A stretch of DNA of 64,000 nucleotides from Haliotis asinina (GCF_037392515.1 NC_090285.1:2235501-2299500), one strand, 5' to 3'; counted from the stretch's first letter, positions 8,307-20,313 are shown. Numbers and translations: made by a program. Notes: generated by a model from the letters alone, not told the origin.

Positions 8307-8623
8307 TGACCATGCTAGGATTGGTTGAATAGGCATCTTAATGAAATTTGCTGATTGATTGGCCACGCTTCGAGGCACGCCACTAAACGAGACGGCTTAC
8401 GTCACAAACTGAATGAAATTGGGCTTTGGAAATGTATTTCTGTCTTATGCAACGAGGGTCTACAATCTACGAAGCACTGATAACAAATTGTATTTAAATG
8501 AAGAGGACACTGCATTTGCATCCATATGGAGTAAATGGACACGTCAACTGAACACTTCCTCCTTGCCAGCTGTCTTCTTTAACTTAAGAATGAGAAGCTA
8601 AGAAAAGGCACTGTTAGTGTGAA

Positions 8624-8694
8624 GCATCGGTGGTCTAGTGGTAGAATACTCGCCTGCCACGCGGGTGACCCGGGTTCGATTCCCGGTCGATGCA
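8624..8694 (+). tRNA. tRNA-Gly-GCC: tRNA-Gly (GCC)
   Basis: Consensus copy; trailer T4-GG-T8. Confidence 0.97.
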
Positions 8695-9171
8695 CACTCT
8701 TTTGGTTTTTTTTGCGCCTCTGGGGGTTGAAAAAGAGGCCTCCAAACGCGTGTCTCCTGGTAAGAACACCTAGTCTGTGACGCAATGTGATTGTTGTCAG
8801 TGATGTCACGTTTCTGTGACGTCAGGACATTGTGAGGTCACAGGTGAGTCTTTCTATATATATCAGAACGTTGGAATGAGAGAACGTGTCCATTTACATT
8901 GAAGTTGATGTAAGGACGGAATGTTGTGCAGCTTTTAGCATTGTCCCACAGCAATCGGTTTCAGGCTGTCAATGAAGCAGTAATACCGTCAGTTCTACGT
9001 TGGATTACACACAATATTTCACTTCACAGCATGGCTGAGATAACAGAAAGTGTCCACAGCAAATTATATATATCAACATGATGTATAGTCATGGAGTAAT
9101 TCATTTGTACTTTCTTCAGTCAGAGATGAACTCGACGTTTCTCTAGCTATGTTCCTGCAGGAATAAAAAGT

Positions 9172-9243
9172 TGCGTCGGCCGGGAATCGAACCCGGATCG
9201 ACTGCTTGGAAGGCAACCATGCTAACCTTTACACCACCGACGC
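9172..9243 (-). tRNA. tRNA-Gly-TCC: tRNA-Gly (UCC)
   Basis: Consensus copy, A-type T5 trailer. Confidence 0.97.
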
Positions 9244-9560
9244 TGACCATGCTAAGCTTTGTTGAATAGGCATCTTAATGAAATTTGCTGATTGATTGGC
9301 CACGCTTCGAGGCACGCCACTAAACGAGACGGCTTACGTCACAAACTGAATGAAATTGGGCTTTGGAAATGTATTTCTGTCTTATGCAACGAGGGTCTAC
9401 AATCTACGAAGCACTGATAACAAATTGTATTTAAATGAAGAGGACACTGCATTTGCATCCATATGGAGTAAATGGACACGTCAACTGAACACTTCCTCCT
9501 TGCCAGCTGTCTTCTTTAACTTAAGAATGAGAAGCTAAGAAAAGGCCCTGTTAGTGTGAA

Positions 9561-9631
9561 GCATCGGTGGTCTAGTGGTAGAATACTCGCCTGCCACGCG
9601 GGTGACCCGGTTTCGATTCCCGGTCGATGCA
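9561..9631 (+). tRNA. tRNA-Gly-GCC: tRNA-Gly (GCC), G53T variant in duplicated unit
   Basis: The invariant G53-C61 pair closing the T loop is lost (T53), and this base is also part of the B box. TFIIIC binding and folding should both suffer, so this is a probable pseudogene. Its flank has GGCCCTG and CTGGAAAG variants shared with the other G53T copies. Trailer T4-GG-T8. Confidence 0.8.
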
Positions 9632-9833
9632 CACTCTTTTGGTTTTTTTTGCGCCTCTGGGGGTTGAAAAAGAGGCCTCCAAACGCGTGTCTCCTGGAAA
9701 GAACACCTAGTCTGTGACGCAATGTGATTGTTGTCAGTGATGTCACGTTTCTGTCAACTGAACACTTCCTCCTTGCCAGCTGTCTTCTTTAACTTAAGAA
9801 TGAGAAGCTAAGAAAAGGCACTGTTAGTGTGAA

Positions 9834-9904
9834 GCATCGGTGGTCTAGTGGTAGAATACTCGCCTGCCACGCGGGTCACCCGGGTTCGATTCCCGGTCGA
9901 TGCA
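9834..9904 (+). tRNA. tRNA-Gly-GCC: tRNA-Gly (GCC), G45C variant in duplicated unit
   Basis: Second gene of the duplication. The only change is G45C in the variable loop, probably tolerated. Trailer T5-GGG-T7. Confidence 0.93.
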
Positions 9905-10382
9905 CACTCTTTTTGGGTTTTTTTGCGCCTCTGGGGGTTGAAAAAGAGGCCTCCAAACGCGTGTCTCCTGGTAAGAACACCTAGTCTGTGACGCAATGTG
10001 ATTGTTGTCAGTGATGTCACGTTTCTGTGACGTCAGGACATTGTGAGGTCACAGGTGAGTCTTTCTATATATATCAGAACGTTGGAATGAGAGAACGTGT
10101 CCATTTACATTGAAGTTGATGTAAGGACGGAATGTTGTGCAGCTTTTAGCATTGTCCCACAGCAATCGGTGTCAGGCTGTCAATGAAGCAGTAATACCGT
10201 CAGTTCTACGTTGGATTACACACAATATTTCACTTCACAGCATGGCTGAGATAACAGAAAGTGTCCACAGCAAATTATATATATCAACATGATGTATAGT
10301 CATGGAGTAATTCATTTGTACTTTCTTCAGTCAGAGATGAACTCGACGTTTCTCCAGCTGTCTTCCTGCAGGAATAAAAAGT

Positions 10383-10454
10383 TGCGTCGGCCGGGAATCG
10401 AACCCGGATCGACTGCTTGGAAGGCAACCATGCTAACCTTTACACCACCGACGC
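10383..10454 (-). tRNA. tRNA-Gly-TCC: tRNA-Gly (UCC)
   Basis: Consensus copy; downstream flank reads CCAGCTGTCTTCC as at 4,486. Confidence 0.97.
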
Positions 10455-10771
10455 TGACCATGCTAAGCTTTGTTGAATAGGCATCTTAATGAAATTTGCT
10501 GATTGATTGGCCACGCTTCGAGGCACGCCACTAAACGAGACGGCTTACGTCACAAACTGAATGAAATTGGGCTTTGGAAATGTATTTCTGTCTTATGCAA
10601 CGAGGGTCTACAATCTACGAAGCACTGATAACAAATTGTATTTAAATGAAGAGGACACTGCATTTGCATCCATATGGAGTAAATGGACACGTCAACTGAA
10701 CACTTCCTCCTTGCCAGCTGTCTTCTTTAACTTAAGAATGAGAAGCTAAGAAAAGGCACTGTCAGTGTGAA

Positions 10772-10842
10772 GCATCGGTGGTCTAGTGGTAGAATACTCG
10801 CCTGCCACGCGGGTGACCCGGGGTCGATTCCCGGTCGATGCA
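10772..10842 (+). tRNA. tRNA-Gly-GCC: tRNA-Gly (GCC), T54G variant
   Basis: T54, the site of ribothymidine and part of the B box, is G. Reduced transcription and T-loop folding are likely. Trailer T5-GG-T7. The sister unit at 13,583 has the same flanks but a normal T54. Confidence 0.82.
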
Positions 10843-11319
10843 CACTCTTTTTGGTTTTTTTGCGCCTCTGGGGGTTGAAAAAGAGGCCTCCAAACGCGTG
10901 TCTCCTGGTAAGAACACCTAGTCTGTGACGCAATGTGATTGTTGTCAGTGATGTCACGTTTCTGTGACGTCAGGACATTGTGAGGTCACAGGTGAGTCTT
11001 TCTATATATATCAGAACGTTGGAATGAGAGAACGTGTCCATTTACATTGAAGTTGATGTAAGGACGGAATGTTGTGCAGCTTTTAGCATTGTCCCACAGC
11101 AATCGGTGTCAGGCTGTCAATGAAGCAGTAATACCGTCAGTTCTACGTTGGATTACACACAATATTTCACTTCACAGCATGGCTGAGATAACAGAAAGTG
11201 TCCACAGCAAATTATATATTTCAACATGATGTATAGTCATGGAGTAATTCATTTGTACTTTCTTCAGTCAGAGATGAACTCGACGTTTCTCTAGCTATGT
11301 TCCTGCAGGAATAAAAAGT

Positions 11320-11391
11320 TGCGTCGGCCGGGAATCGAACCCGGATCGACTGCTTGGAAGGCAACCATGCTAACCTTTACACCACCGACGC
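11320..11391 (-). tRNA. tRNA-Gly-TCC: tRNA-Gly (UCC)
   Basis: Consensus copy, A-type T5 trailer. Confidence 0.97.
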
Positions 11392-11708
11392 TGACCATGC
11401 TAAGCTTTGTTGAATAGGCATCTTAATGAAATTTGCTGATTGATTGGCCACGCTTCGAGGCACGCCACTAAACGAGACGGCTTACGTCACAAACTGAATG
11501 AAATTGGGCTTTGGAAATGTATTTCTGTCTTATGCAACGAGGGTCTACAATCTACGAAGCACTGATAACAAATTGTATTTAAATGAAGAGGACACTGCAT
11601 TTGCATCCATATGGAGTAAATGGACACGTCAACTGAACACTTCCTCCTTGCCAGCTGTCTTCTTTAACTTAAGAATGAGAAGCTAAGAAAAGGCACTGTT
11701 AGTGTGAA

Positions 11709-11779
11709 GCATCGGTGGTCTAGTGGTAGAATACTCGCCTGCCACGCGGGTGACCCGGGTTCGATTCCCGGTCGATGCA
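11709..11779 (+). tRNA. tRNA-Gly-GCC: tRNA-Gly (GCC)
   Basis: Consensus copy; trailer T4-GG-T8; followed by B-like CAGGCC. Confidence 0.97.
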
Positions 11780-12256
11780 CACTCTTTTGGTTTTTTTTGC
11801 GCCTCTGGGGGTTGAAAAAGAGGCCTCCAAACGCGTGTCTCCTGGTAAGAACACCTAGTCTGTGACGCAATGTGATTGTTGTCAGTGATGTCACGTTTCT
11901 GTGACGTCAGGCCATTGTGAGGTCACAGGTGAGTCTTTCTATATATATCAGAACGTTGGAATGAGAGAACGTGTCCATTTACATTGAAGTTGATGTAAGG
12001 ACGGAATGTTGTGCAGCTTTTAGCATTGTCCCACAGCAATCGGTGTCAGGCTGTCAATGAAGCAGTAATACCGTCAGTTCTACGTTGGATTACACACAAT
12101 ATTTCACTTCACAGCATGGCTGAGATAACAGAAAGTGTCCACAGCAAATTATATATATCAACATGATGTATAGTCATGGAGTAATTCATTTGTACTTTCT
12201 TCAGTCAGAGATGAACTCGACGTTTCTCTAGCTATGTTCCTGCAGGAATAAAAAGT

Positions 12257-12328
12257 TGCGTCGGCCGGGAATCGAACCCGGATCGACTGCTTGGAAGGCA
12301 ACCATGCTAACCTTTACACCACCGACGC
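12257..12328 (-). tRNA. tRNA-Gly-TCC: tRNA-Gly (UCC)
   Basis: Consensus copy, A-type T5 trailer. Confidence 0.97.
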
Positions 12329-12645
12329 TGACCATGCTAAGCTTTGTTGAATAGGCATCTTAATGAAATTTGCTGATTGATTGGCCACGCTTCGAGGCAC
12401 GCCACTAAACGAGACGGCTTACGTCACAAACTGAATGAAATTGGGCTTTGGAAATGTATTTCTGTCTTATGCAACGAGGGTCTACAATCTACGAAGCACT
12501 GATAACAAATTGTATTTAAATGAAGAGGACACTGCATTTGCATCCATATGGAGTAAATGGACACGTCAACTGAACACTTCCTCCTTGCCAGCTGTCTTCT
12601 TTAACTTAAGAATGAGAAGCTAAGAAAAGGCACTGTTAGTGTGAA

Positions 12646-12716
12646 GCATCGGTGGTCTAGTGGTAGAATACTCGCCTGCCACGCGGGTGACCCGGGTTCG
12701 ATTCCCGGTCGATGCA
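12646..12716 (+). tRNA. tRNA-Gly-GCC: tRNA-Gly (GCC)
   Basis: Consensus copy; trailer T4-GG-T8. Confidence 0.97.
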
Positions 12717-13193
12717 CACTCTTTTGGTTTTTTTTGCGCCTCTGGGGGTTGAAAAAGAGGCCTCCAAACGCGTGTCTCATGGTAAGAACACCTAGTCTGT
12801 GACGCAATGTGATTGTTGTCAGTGATGTCACGTTTCTGTGACGTCAGGACATTGTGAGGTCACAGGTGAGTCTTTCTATATATATCAGAACGTTGGAATG
12901 AGAGAACGTGTCCATTTACATTGAAGTTGATGTAAGGACGGAATGTTGTGCAGCTTTTAGCATTGTCCCACAGCAATCGGTTTCAGGCTGTCAATGAAGC
13001 AGTAATACCGTCAGTTCTACGTTGGATTACACACAATATTTCACTTCACAGCATGGCTGAGATAACAGAAAGTGTCCACAGCAAATTATATATATCAACA
13101 TGATGTATAGTCATGGAGTAATTCATTTGTACTTTCTTCAGTCAGAGATGAACTCGACGTTTCTCTAGCTATGTTCCTGCAGGAATAAAAAGT

Positions 13194-13265
13194 TGCGTCG
13201 GCCGGGAATCGAACCCGGATCGACTGCTTGGAAGGCAACCATGCTAACCTTTACACCACCGACGC
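13194..13265 (-). tRNA. tRNA-Gly-TCC: tRNA-Gly (UCC)
   Basis: Consensus copy, A-type T5 trailer. Confidence 0.97.
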
Positions 13266-13582
13266 TGACCATGCTAAGCTTTGTTGAATAGGCATCTTAA
13301 TGAAATTTGCTGATTGATTGGCCACGCTTCGAGGCACGCCACTAAACGAGACGGCTTACGTCACAAACTGAATGAAATTGGGCTTTGGAAATGTATTTCT
13401 GTCTTATGCAACGAGGGTCTACAATCTACGAAGCACTGATAACAAATTGTATTTAAATGAAGAGGACACTGCATTTGCATCCATATGGAGTAAATGGACA
13501 CGTCAACTGAACACTTCCTCCTTGCCAGCTGTCTTCTTTAACTTAAGAATGAGAAGCTAAGAAAAGGCACTGTCAGTGTGAA

Positions 13583-13653
13583 GCATCGGTGGTCTAGTGG
13601 TAGAATACTCGCCTGCCACGCGGGTGACCCGGGTTCGATTCCCGGTCGATGCA
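13583..13653 (+). tRNA. tRNA-Gly-GCC: tRNA-Gly (GCC)
   Basis: Consensus copy; trailer T5-GG-T7. Shares flank marks with the unit at 10,772, three units upstream. Confidence 0.97.
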
Positions 13654-14130
13654 CACTCTTTTTGGTTTTTTTGCGCCTCTGGGGGTTGAAAAAGAGGCCT
13701 CCAAACGCGTGTCTCCTGGTAAGAACACCTAGTCTGTGACGCAATGTGATTGTTGTCAGTGATGTCACGTTTCTGTGACGTCAGGACATTGTGAGGTCAC
13801 AGGTGAGTCTTTCTATATATATCAGAACGTTGGAATGAGAGAACGTGTCCATTTACATTGAAGTTGATGTAAGGACGGAATGTTGTGCAGCTTTTAGCAT
13901 TGTCCCACAGCAATCGGTGTCAGGCTGTCAATGAAGCAGTAATACCGTCAGTTCTACGTTGGATTACACACAATATTTCACTTCACAGCATGGCTGAGAT
14001 AACAGAAAGTGTCCACAGCAAATTATATATTTCAACATGATGTATAGTCATGGAGTAATTCATTTGTACTTTCTTCAGTCAGAGATGAACTCGACGTTTC
14101 TCTAGCTATGTTCCTGCAGGAATAAAAAGT

Positions 14131-14202
14131 TGCGTCGGCCGGGAATCGAACCCGGATCGACTGCTTGGAAGGCAACCATGCTAACCTTTACACCACCGAC
14201 GC
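14131..14202 (-). tRNA. tRNA-Gly-TCC: tRNA-Gly (UCC)
   Basis: Consensus copy, A-type T5 trailer. Confidence 0.97.
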
Positions 14203-14519
14203 TGACCATGCTAAGCTTTGTTGAATAGGCATCTTAATGAAATTTGCTGATTGATTGGCCACGCTTCGAGGCACGCCACTAAACGAGACGGCTTACGTCA
14301 CAAACTGAATGAAATTGGGCTTTGGAAATGTATTTCTGTCTTATGCAACGAGGGTCTACAATCTACGAAGCACTGATAACAAATTGTATTTAAATGAAGA
14401 GGACACTGCATTTGCATCCATATGGAGTAAATGGACACGTCAACTGAACACTTCCTCCTTGCCAGCTGTCTTCTTTAACTTAAGAATGAGAAGCTAAGAA
14501 AAGGCCCTGTTAGTGTGAA

Positions 14520-14590
14520 GCATCGGTGGTCTAGTGGTAGAATACTCGCCTGCCACGCGGGTGACCCGGTTTCGATTCCCGGTCGATGCA
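14520..14590 (+). tRNA. tRNA-Gly-GCC: tRNA-Gly (GCC), G53T variant
   Basis: T53 breaks the B box and T-stem closing pair; probable pseudogene. Trailer T4-GG-T8. Confidence 0.8.
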
Positions 14591-14792
14591 CACTCTTTTG
14601 GTTTTTTTTGCGCCTCTGGGGGTTGAAAAAGAGGCCTCCAAACGCGTGTCTCCTGGAAAGAACACCTAGTCTGTGACGCAATGTGATTGTTGTCAGTGAT
14701 GTCACGTTTCTGTCAACTGAACACTTCCTCCTTGCCAGCTGTCTTCTTTAACTTAAGAATGAGAAGCTAAGAAAAGGCACTGTTAGTGTGAA

Positions 14793-14863
14793 GCATCGGT
14801 GGTCTAGTGGTAGAATACTCGCCTGCCACGCGGGTCACCCGGGTTCGATTCCCGGTCGATGCA
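14793..14863 (+). tRNA. tRNA-Gly-GCC: tRNA-Gly (GCC), G45C variant
   Basis: Variable-loop G45C only; trailer T5-GGG-T7. Confidence 0.93.
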
Positions 14864-15341
14864 CACTCTTTTTGGGTTTTTTTGCGCCTCTGGGGGTTGA
14901 AAAAGAGGCCTCCAAACGCGTGTCTCCTGGTAAGAACACCTAGTCTGTGACGCAATGTGATTGTTGTCAGTGATGTCACGTTTCTGTGACGTCAGGACAT
15001 TGTGAGGTCACAGGTGAGTCTTTCTATATATATCAGAACGTTGGAATGAGAGAACGTGTCCATTTACATTGAAGTTGATGTAAGGACGGAATGTTGTGCA
15101 GCTTTTAGCATTGTCCCACAGCAATCGGTGTCAGGCTGTCAATGAAGCAGTAATACCGTCAGTTCTACGTTGGATTACACACAATATTTCACTTCACAGC
15201 ATGGCTGAGATAACAGAAAGTGTCCACAGCAAATTATATATATCAACATGATGTATAGTCATGGAGTAATTCATTTGTACTTTCTTCAGTCAGAGATGAA
15301 CTCGACGTTTCTCTAGCTATGTTCCTGCAGGAATAAAAAGT

Positions 15342-15413
15342 TGCGTCGGCCGGGAATCGAACCCGGATCGACTGCTTGGAAGGCAACCATGCTAACCTTT
15401 ACACCACCGACGC
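15342..15413 (-). tRNA. tRNA-Gly-TCC: tRNA-Gly (UCC)
   Basis: Consensus copy, A-type T5 trailer. Confidence 0.97.
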
Positions 15414-15730
15414 TGACCATGCTAAGCTTTGTTGAATAGGCATCTTAATGAAATTTGCTGATTGATTGGCCACGCTTCGAGGCACGCCACTAAACGAGAC
15501 GGCTTACGTCACAAACTGAATGAAATTGGGCTTTGGAAATGTATTTCTGTCTTATGCAACGAGGGTCTACAATCTACGAAGCACTGATAACAAATTGTAT
15601 TTAAATGAAGAGGACACTGCATTTGCATCCATATGGAGTAAATGGACACGTCAACTGAACACTTCCTCCTTGCCAGCTGTCTTCTTTAACTTAAGAATGA
15701 GAAGCTAAGAAAAGGCCCTGTTAGTGTGAA

Positions 15731-15801
15731 GCATCGGTGGTCTAGTGGTAGAATACTCGCCTGCCACGCGGGTGACCCGGTTTCGATTCCCGGTCGATGC
15801 A
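15731..15801 (+). tRNA. tRNA-Gly-GCC: tRNA-Gly (GCC), G53T variant
   Basis: T53 variant; probable pseudogene; trailer T4-GG-T8. Confidence 0.8.
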
Positions 15802-16003
15802 CACTCTTTTGGTTTTTTTTGCGCCTCTGGGGGTTGAAAAAGAGGCCTCCAAACGCGTGTCTCCTGGAAAGAACACCTAGTCTGTGACGCAATGTGATTG
15901 TTGTCAGTGATGTCACGTTTCTGTCAACTGAACACTTCCTCCTTGCCAGCTGTCTTCTTTAACTTAAGAATGAGAAGCTAAGAAAAGGCACTGTTAGTGT
16001 GAA

Positions 16004-16074
16004 GCATCGGTGGTCTAGTGGTAGAATACTCGCCTGCCACGCGGGTGACCCGGGTTCGATTCCCGGTCGATGCA
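16004..16074 (+). tRNA. tRNA-Gly-GCC: tRNA-Gly (GCC)
   Basis: Consensus copy, unlike the G45C second genes of the other duplications; trailer T5-GGG-T7. Confidence 0.97.
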
Positions 16075-16552
16075 CACTCTTTTTGGGTTTTTTTGCGCCT
16101 CTGGGGGTTGAAAAAGAGGCCTCCAAACGCGTGTCTCCTGGTAAGAACACCTAGTCTGTGACGCAATGTGATTGTTGTCAGTGATGTCACGTTTCTGTGA
16201 CGTCAGGACATTGTGAGGTGACAGGTGAGTCTTTCTATATATATCAGAACGTTGGAATGAGAGAACGTGTCCATTTACATTGAAGTTGATGTAAGGACGG
16301 AATGTTGTGCAGCTTTTAGCATTGTCCCACAGCAATCGGTGTCAGGCTGTCAATGAAGCAGTAATACCGTCAGTTCTACGTTGGATTACACACAATATTT
16401 CACTTCACAGCATGGCTGAGATAACAGAAAGTGTCCACAGCAAATTATATATATCAACATGATGTATAGTCATGGAGTAATTCATTTGTACTTTCTTCAG
16501 TCAGAGATGAACTCGACGTTTCTCTAGCTATGTTCCTGCAGGAATAAAAAGT

Positions 16553-16624
16553 TGCGTCGGCCGGGAATCGAACCCGGATCGACTGCTTGGAAGGCAACCA
16601 TGCTAACCTTTACACCACCGACGC
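16553..16624 (-). tRNA. tRNA-Gly-TCC: tRNA-Gly (UCC)
   Basis: Consensus copy; 5' flank has the TTGGATAG variant that runs through units from here to about 22.3 kb. Confidence 0.97.
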
Positions 16625-16941
16625 TGACCATGCTAAGCTTTGTTGGATAGGCATCTTAATGAAATTTGCTGATTGATTGGCCACGCTTCGAGGCACGCCA
16701 CTAAACGAGACGGCTTACGTCACAAACTGAATGAAATTGGGCTTTGGAAATGTATTTCTGTCTTATGCAACGAGGGTCTACAATCTACGAAGCACTGATA
16801 ACAAATTGTATTTAAATGAAGAGGACACTGCATTTGCATCCATATGGAGTAAATGGACACGTCAACTGAACACTTCCTCCTTGCCAGCTGTCTTCTTTAA
16901 CTTAAGAATGAGAAGCTAAGAAAAGGCACTGTTAGTGTGAA

Positions 16942-17012
16942 GCATCGGTGGTCTAGTGGTAGAATACTCGCCTGCCACGCGGGTGACCCGGGTTCGATTC
17001 CCGGTCGATGCA
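16942..17012 (+). tRNA. tRNA-Gly-GCC: tRNA-Gly (GCC)
   Basis: Consensus copy; trailer T4-GGGG-T7. Confidence 0.97.
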
Positions 17013-17490
17013 CACTCTTTTGGGGTTTTTTTGCGCCTCTGGGGGTTGAAAAATAGGCCTCCAAACGCGTGTCTCCTGGTAAGAACACCTAGTCTGTGAC
17101 GCAATGTGATTGTTGTCAGTGATGTCACGTTTCTGTGACGTCAGGACATTGTGAGGTCACAGATGAGTCTTTCTATATATATCAGAACGTTGGAATGAGA
17201 GAACGTGTCCATTTACATTGAAGTTGATGTAAGGACGGAATGTTGTGCAGCTTTTAGCATTGTCCCACAGCAATCGGTGTCAGGCTGTCAATGAAGCAGT
17301 AATACCGTCAGTTCTACGTTGGATTACACACAATATTTCACTTCACAGCATGGCTGAGATAACAGAAAGTGTCCACAGCAAATTATATATATCAACATGA
17401 TGTATAGTCATGGAGTAATTCATTTGTACTTTCTTCAGTCAGAGATGAACTCGACGTTTCTCTAGCTATGTTCCTGCAGGAATAAAAAGT

Positions 17491-17562
17491 TGCGTCGGCC
17501 GGGAATCGAACCCGGATCGACTGCTTGGAAGGCAACCATGCCAACCTTTACGCCACCGACGC
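17491..17562 (-). tRNA. tRNA-Gly-TCC: tRNA-Gly (UCC), T11C/A21G subtype
   Basis: Two linked D-arm changes. C11 faces A24 (mismatch), and A21, normally stacked on the U8-A14 pair, is G. The A box becomes TGGC, nearer the consensus. The subtype recurs at 18,429, 19,367 and 22,189. Confidence 0.9.
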
Positions 17563-17879
17563 TGACCATGCTAAGCTTTGTTGGATAGGCATCTTAATGA
17601 AATTTGCTGATTGATTGGCCACGCTTCGAGGCACGCCACTAAACGAGACGGCTTACGTCACAAACTGAATGAAATTGGGCTTTGGAAATGTATTTCTGTC
17701 TTATGCAACGAGGGTCTACAATCTACGAAGCACTGATAACAAATTGTATTTAAATGAAGAGGACACTGCATTTGCATCCATATGGAGTAAATGGACACGT
17801 CAACTGAACACTTCCTCCTTGCCAGCTGTCTTCTTTAACTTAAGAATGAGAAGCTAAGAAAAGGCACTGTTAGTGTGAA

Positions 17880-17950
17880 GCATCGGTGGTCTAGTGGTAG
17901 AATACTCGCCTGCCACGCGGGTGACCCGGGTTCGATTCCCGGTCGATGCA
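17880..17950 (+). tRNA. tRNA-Gly-GCC: tRNA-Gly (GCC)
   Basis: Consensus copy; trailer T4-GGG-T8. First of three near-identical 938-bp units. Confidence 0.97.
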
Positions 17951-18428
17951 CACTCTTTTGGGTTTTTTTTGCGCCTCTGGGGGTTGAAAAAGAGGCCTCC
18001 AAACGCGTGTCTCCTGGTAAGAACACCTAGTCTGTGACGCAATGTGATTGTTGTCAGTGATGTCACGTTTCTGTGACGTCAGGACATTGTGAGGTCACAG
18101 GTGAGTCTTTCTATATATATCAGAACGTTGGAATGAGAGAACGTGTCCATTTACATTGAAGTTGATGTAAGGACGGAATGTTGTGCAGCTTTTAGCATTG
18201 TCCCACAGCAATCGGTGTCAGGCTGTCAATGAAGCAGTAATACCGTCAGTTCTACGTTGGATTACACACAATATTTCACTTCACAGCATGGCTGAGATAA
18301 CAGAAAGTGTCCACAGCAAATTATATATATCAACATGATGTATAGTCATGGAGTAATTCATTTGTACTTTCTTCAGTCAGAGATGAACTCGACGTTTCTC
18401 TAGCTATGTTCCTGCAGGAATAAAAAGT

Positions 18429-18500
18429 TGCGTCGGCCGGGAATCGAACCCGGATCGACTGCTTGGAAGGCAACCATGCCAACCTTTACGCCACCGACGC
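18429..18500 (-). tRNA. tRNA-Gly-TCC: tRNA-Gly (UCC), T11C/A21G subtype
   Basis: Same D-arm subtype as 17,491. Confidence 0.9.
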
Positions 18501-18817
18501 TGACCATGCTAAGCTTTGTTGGATAGGCATCTTAATGAAATTTGCTGATTGATTGGCCACGCTTCGAGGCACGCCACTAAACGAGACGGCTTACGTCACA
18601 AACTGAATGAAATTGGGCTTTGGAAATGTATTTCTGTCTTATGCAACGAGGGTCTACAATCTACGAAGCACTGATAACAAATTGTATTTAAATGAAGAGG
18701 ACACTGCATTTGCATCCATATGGAGTAAATGGACACGTCAACTGAACACTTCCTCCTTGCCAGCTGTCTTCTTTAACTTAAGAATGAGAAGCTAAGAAAA
18801 GGCACTGTTAGTGTGAA

Positions 18818-18888
18818 GCATCGGTGGTCTAGTGGTAGAATACTCGCCTGCCACGCGGGTGACCCGGGTTCGATTCCCGGTCGATGCA
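18818..18888 (+). tRNA. tRNA-Gly-GCC: tRNA-Gly (GCC)
   Basis: Consensus copy; trailer T4-GGG-T8. Confidence 0.97.
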
Positions 18889-19366
18889 CACTCTTTTGGG
18901 TTTTTTTTGCGCCTCTGGGGGTTGAAAAAGAGGCCTCCAAACGCGTGTCTCCTGGTAAGAACACCTAGTCTGTGACGCAATGTGATTGTTGTCAGTGATG
19001 TCACGTTTCTGTGACGTCAGGACATTGTGAGGTCACAGGTGAGTCTTTCTATATATATCAGAACGTTGGAATGAGAGAACGTGTCCATTTACATTGAAGT
19101 TGATGTAAGGACGGAATGTTGTGCAGCTTTTAGCATTGTCCCACAGCAATCGGTGTCAGGCTGTCAATGAAGCAGTAATACCGTCAGTTCTACGTTGGAT
19201 TACACACAATATTTCACTTCACAGCATGGCTGAGATAACAGAAAGTGTCCACAGCAAATTATATATATCAACATGATGTATAGTCATGGAGTAATTCATT
19301 TGTACTTTCTTCAGTCAGAGATGAACTCGACGTTTCTCTAGCTATGTTCCTGCAGGAATAAAAAGT

Positions 19367-19438
19367 TGCGTCGGCCGGGAATCGAACCCGGATCGACTGC
19401 TTGGAAGGCAACCATGCCAACCTTTACGCCACCGACGC
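19367..19438 (-). tRNA. tRNA-Gly-TCC: tRNA-Gly (UCC), T11C/A21G subtype
   Basis: Same D-arm subtype as 17,491. Confidence 0.9.
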
Positions 19439-19755
19439 TGACCATGCTAAGCTTTGTTGGATAGGCATCTTAATGAAATTTGCTGATTGATTGGCCACGC
19501 TTCGAGGCACGCCACTAAACGAGACGGCTTACGTCACAAACTGAATGAAATTGGGCTTTGGAAATGTATTTCTGTCTTATGCAACGAGGGTCTACAATCT
19601 ACGAAGCACTGATAACAAATTGTATTTAAATGAAGAGGACACTGCATTTGCATCCATATGGAGTAAATGGACACGTCAACTGAACACTTCCTCCTTGCCA
19701 GCTGTCTTCTTTAACTTAAGAATGAGAAGCTAAGAAAAGGCACTGTTAGTGTGAA

Positions 19756-19826
19756 GCATCGGTGGTCTAGTGGTAGAATACTCGCCTGCCACGCGGGTGA
19801 CCCGGGTTCGATTCCCGGTCGATGCA
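19756..19826 (+). tRNA. tRNA-Gly-GCC: tRNA-Gly (GCC)
   Basis: Consensus copy; trailer T4-GGG-T8; the spacer after it keeps the 9-bp insert. Confidence 0.97.
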
Positions 19827-20313
19827 CACTCTTTTGGGTTTTTTTTGCGCCTCTGGGGGTTGAAAAAGAGGCCTCCAAACGCGTGTCTCCTGGTAAGAAC
19901 ACCTAGTCTGTGACGCAATGTGATTGTTGTCAGTGATGTCACGTTTCTGTGACGTCAGGACATTGTGAGGTCACAGGTGAGTCTTTCTATATATATCAGA
20001 ACGTTGGAATGAGAGAACGTGTCCATTTACATGACTCCATTTGAAGTTGATGTAAGGACGGAATGTTGTGCAGCTTTTAGCATTGTCCCACAGCAATCGG
20101 TGTCAGGCTGTCAATGAAGCAGTAATACCGTCAGTTCTACGTTGGATTACACACAATATTTCACTTCACAGCATGGCTGAGATAACAGAAAGTGTCCACA
20201 GCAAATTATATATATCAACATGATGTATAGTCATGGAGTAATTCATTTGTACTTTCTTCAGTCAGAGATGAACTCGACGTTTCTCTAGCTATGTTCCTGC
20301 AGGAATAAAAAGT

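Larger units (their letters stand above)
9482..10028. repeat. 273-bp tandem duplication carrying two GCC genes (1st of 6)
   Basis: A segment running from CAACTGAAC, 79 bp before the GCC gene, to GTTTCTGT, just before the CRE palindrome, is present twice (9,482-9,754 and 9,755-10,028). The joint shares only 2 bp (GT) with the parental sequence, as expected for a microhomology-type duplication. The same joint occurs in five other units. Confidence 0.95.
14441..14987. repeat. 273-bp tandem duplication (2nd of 6)
   Basis: Same joint and same pair of variant GCC genes as at 9,482; second copy begins at 14,714. Confidence 0.95.
15652..16198. repeat. 273-bp tandem duplication (3rd of 6)
   Basis: Directly follows the previous duplicated unit, so two 1,211-bp units lie side by side. 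The second GCC gene is consensus here. Confidence 0.95.
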
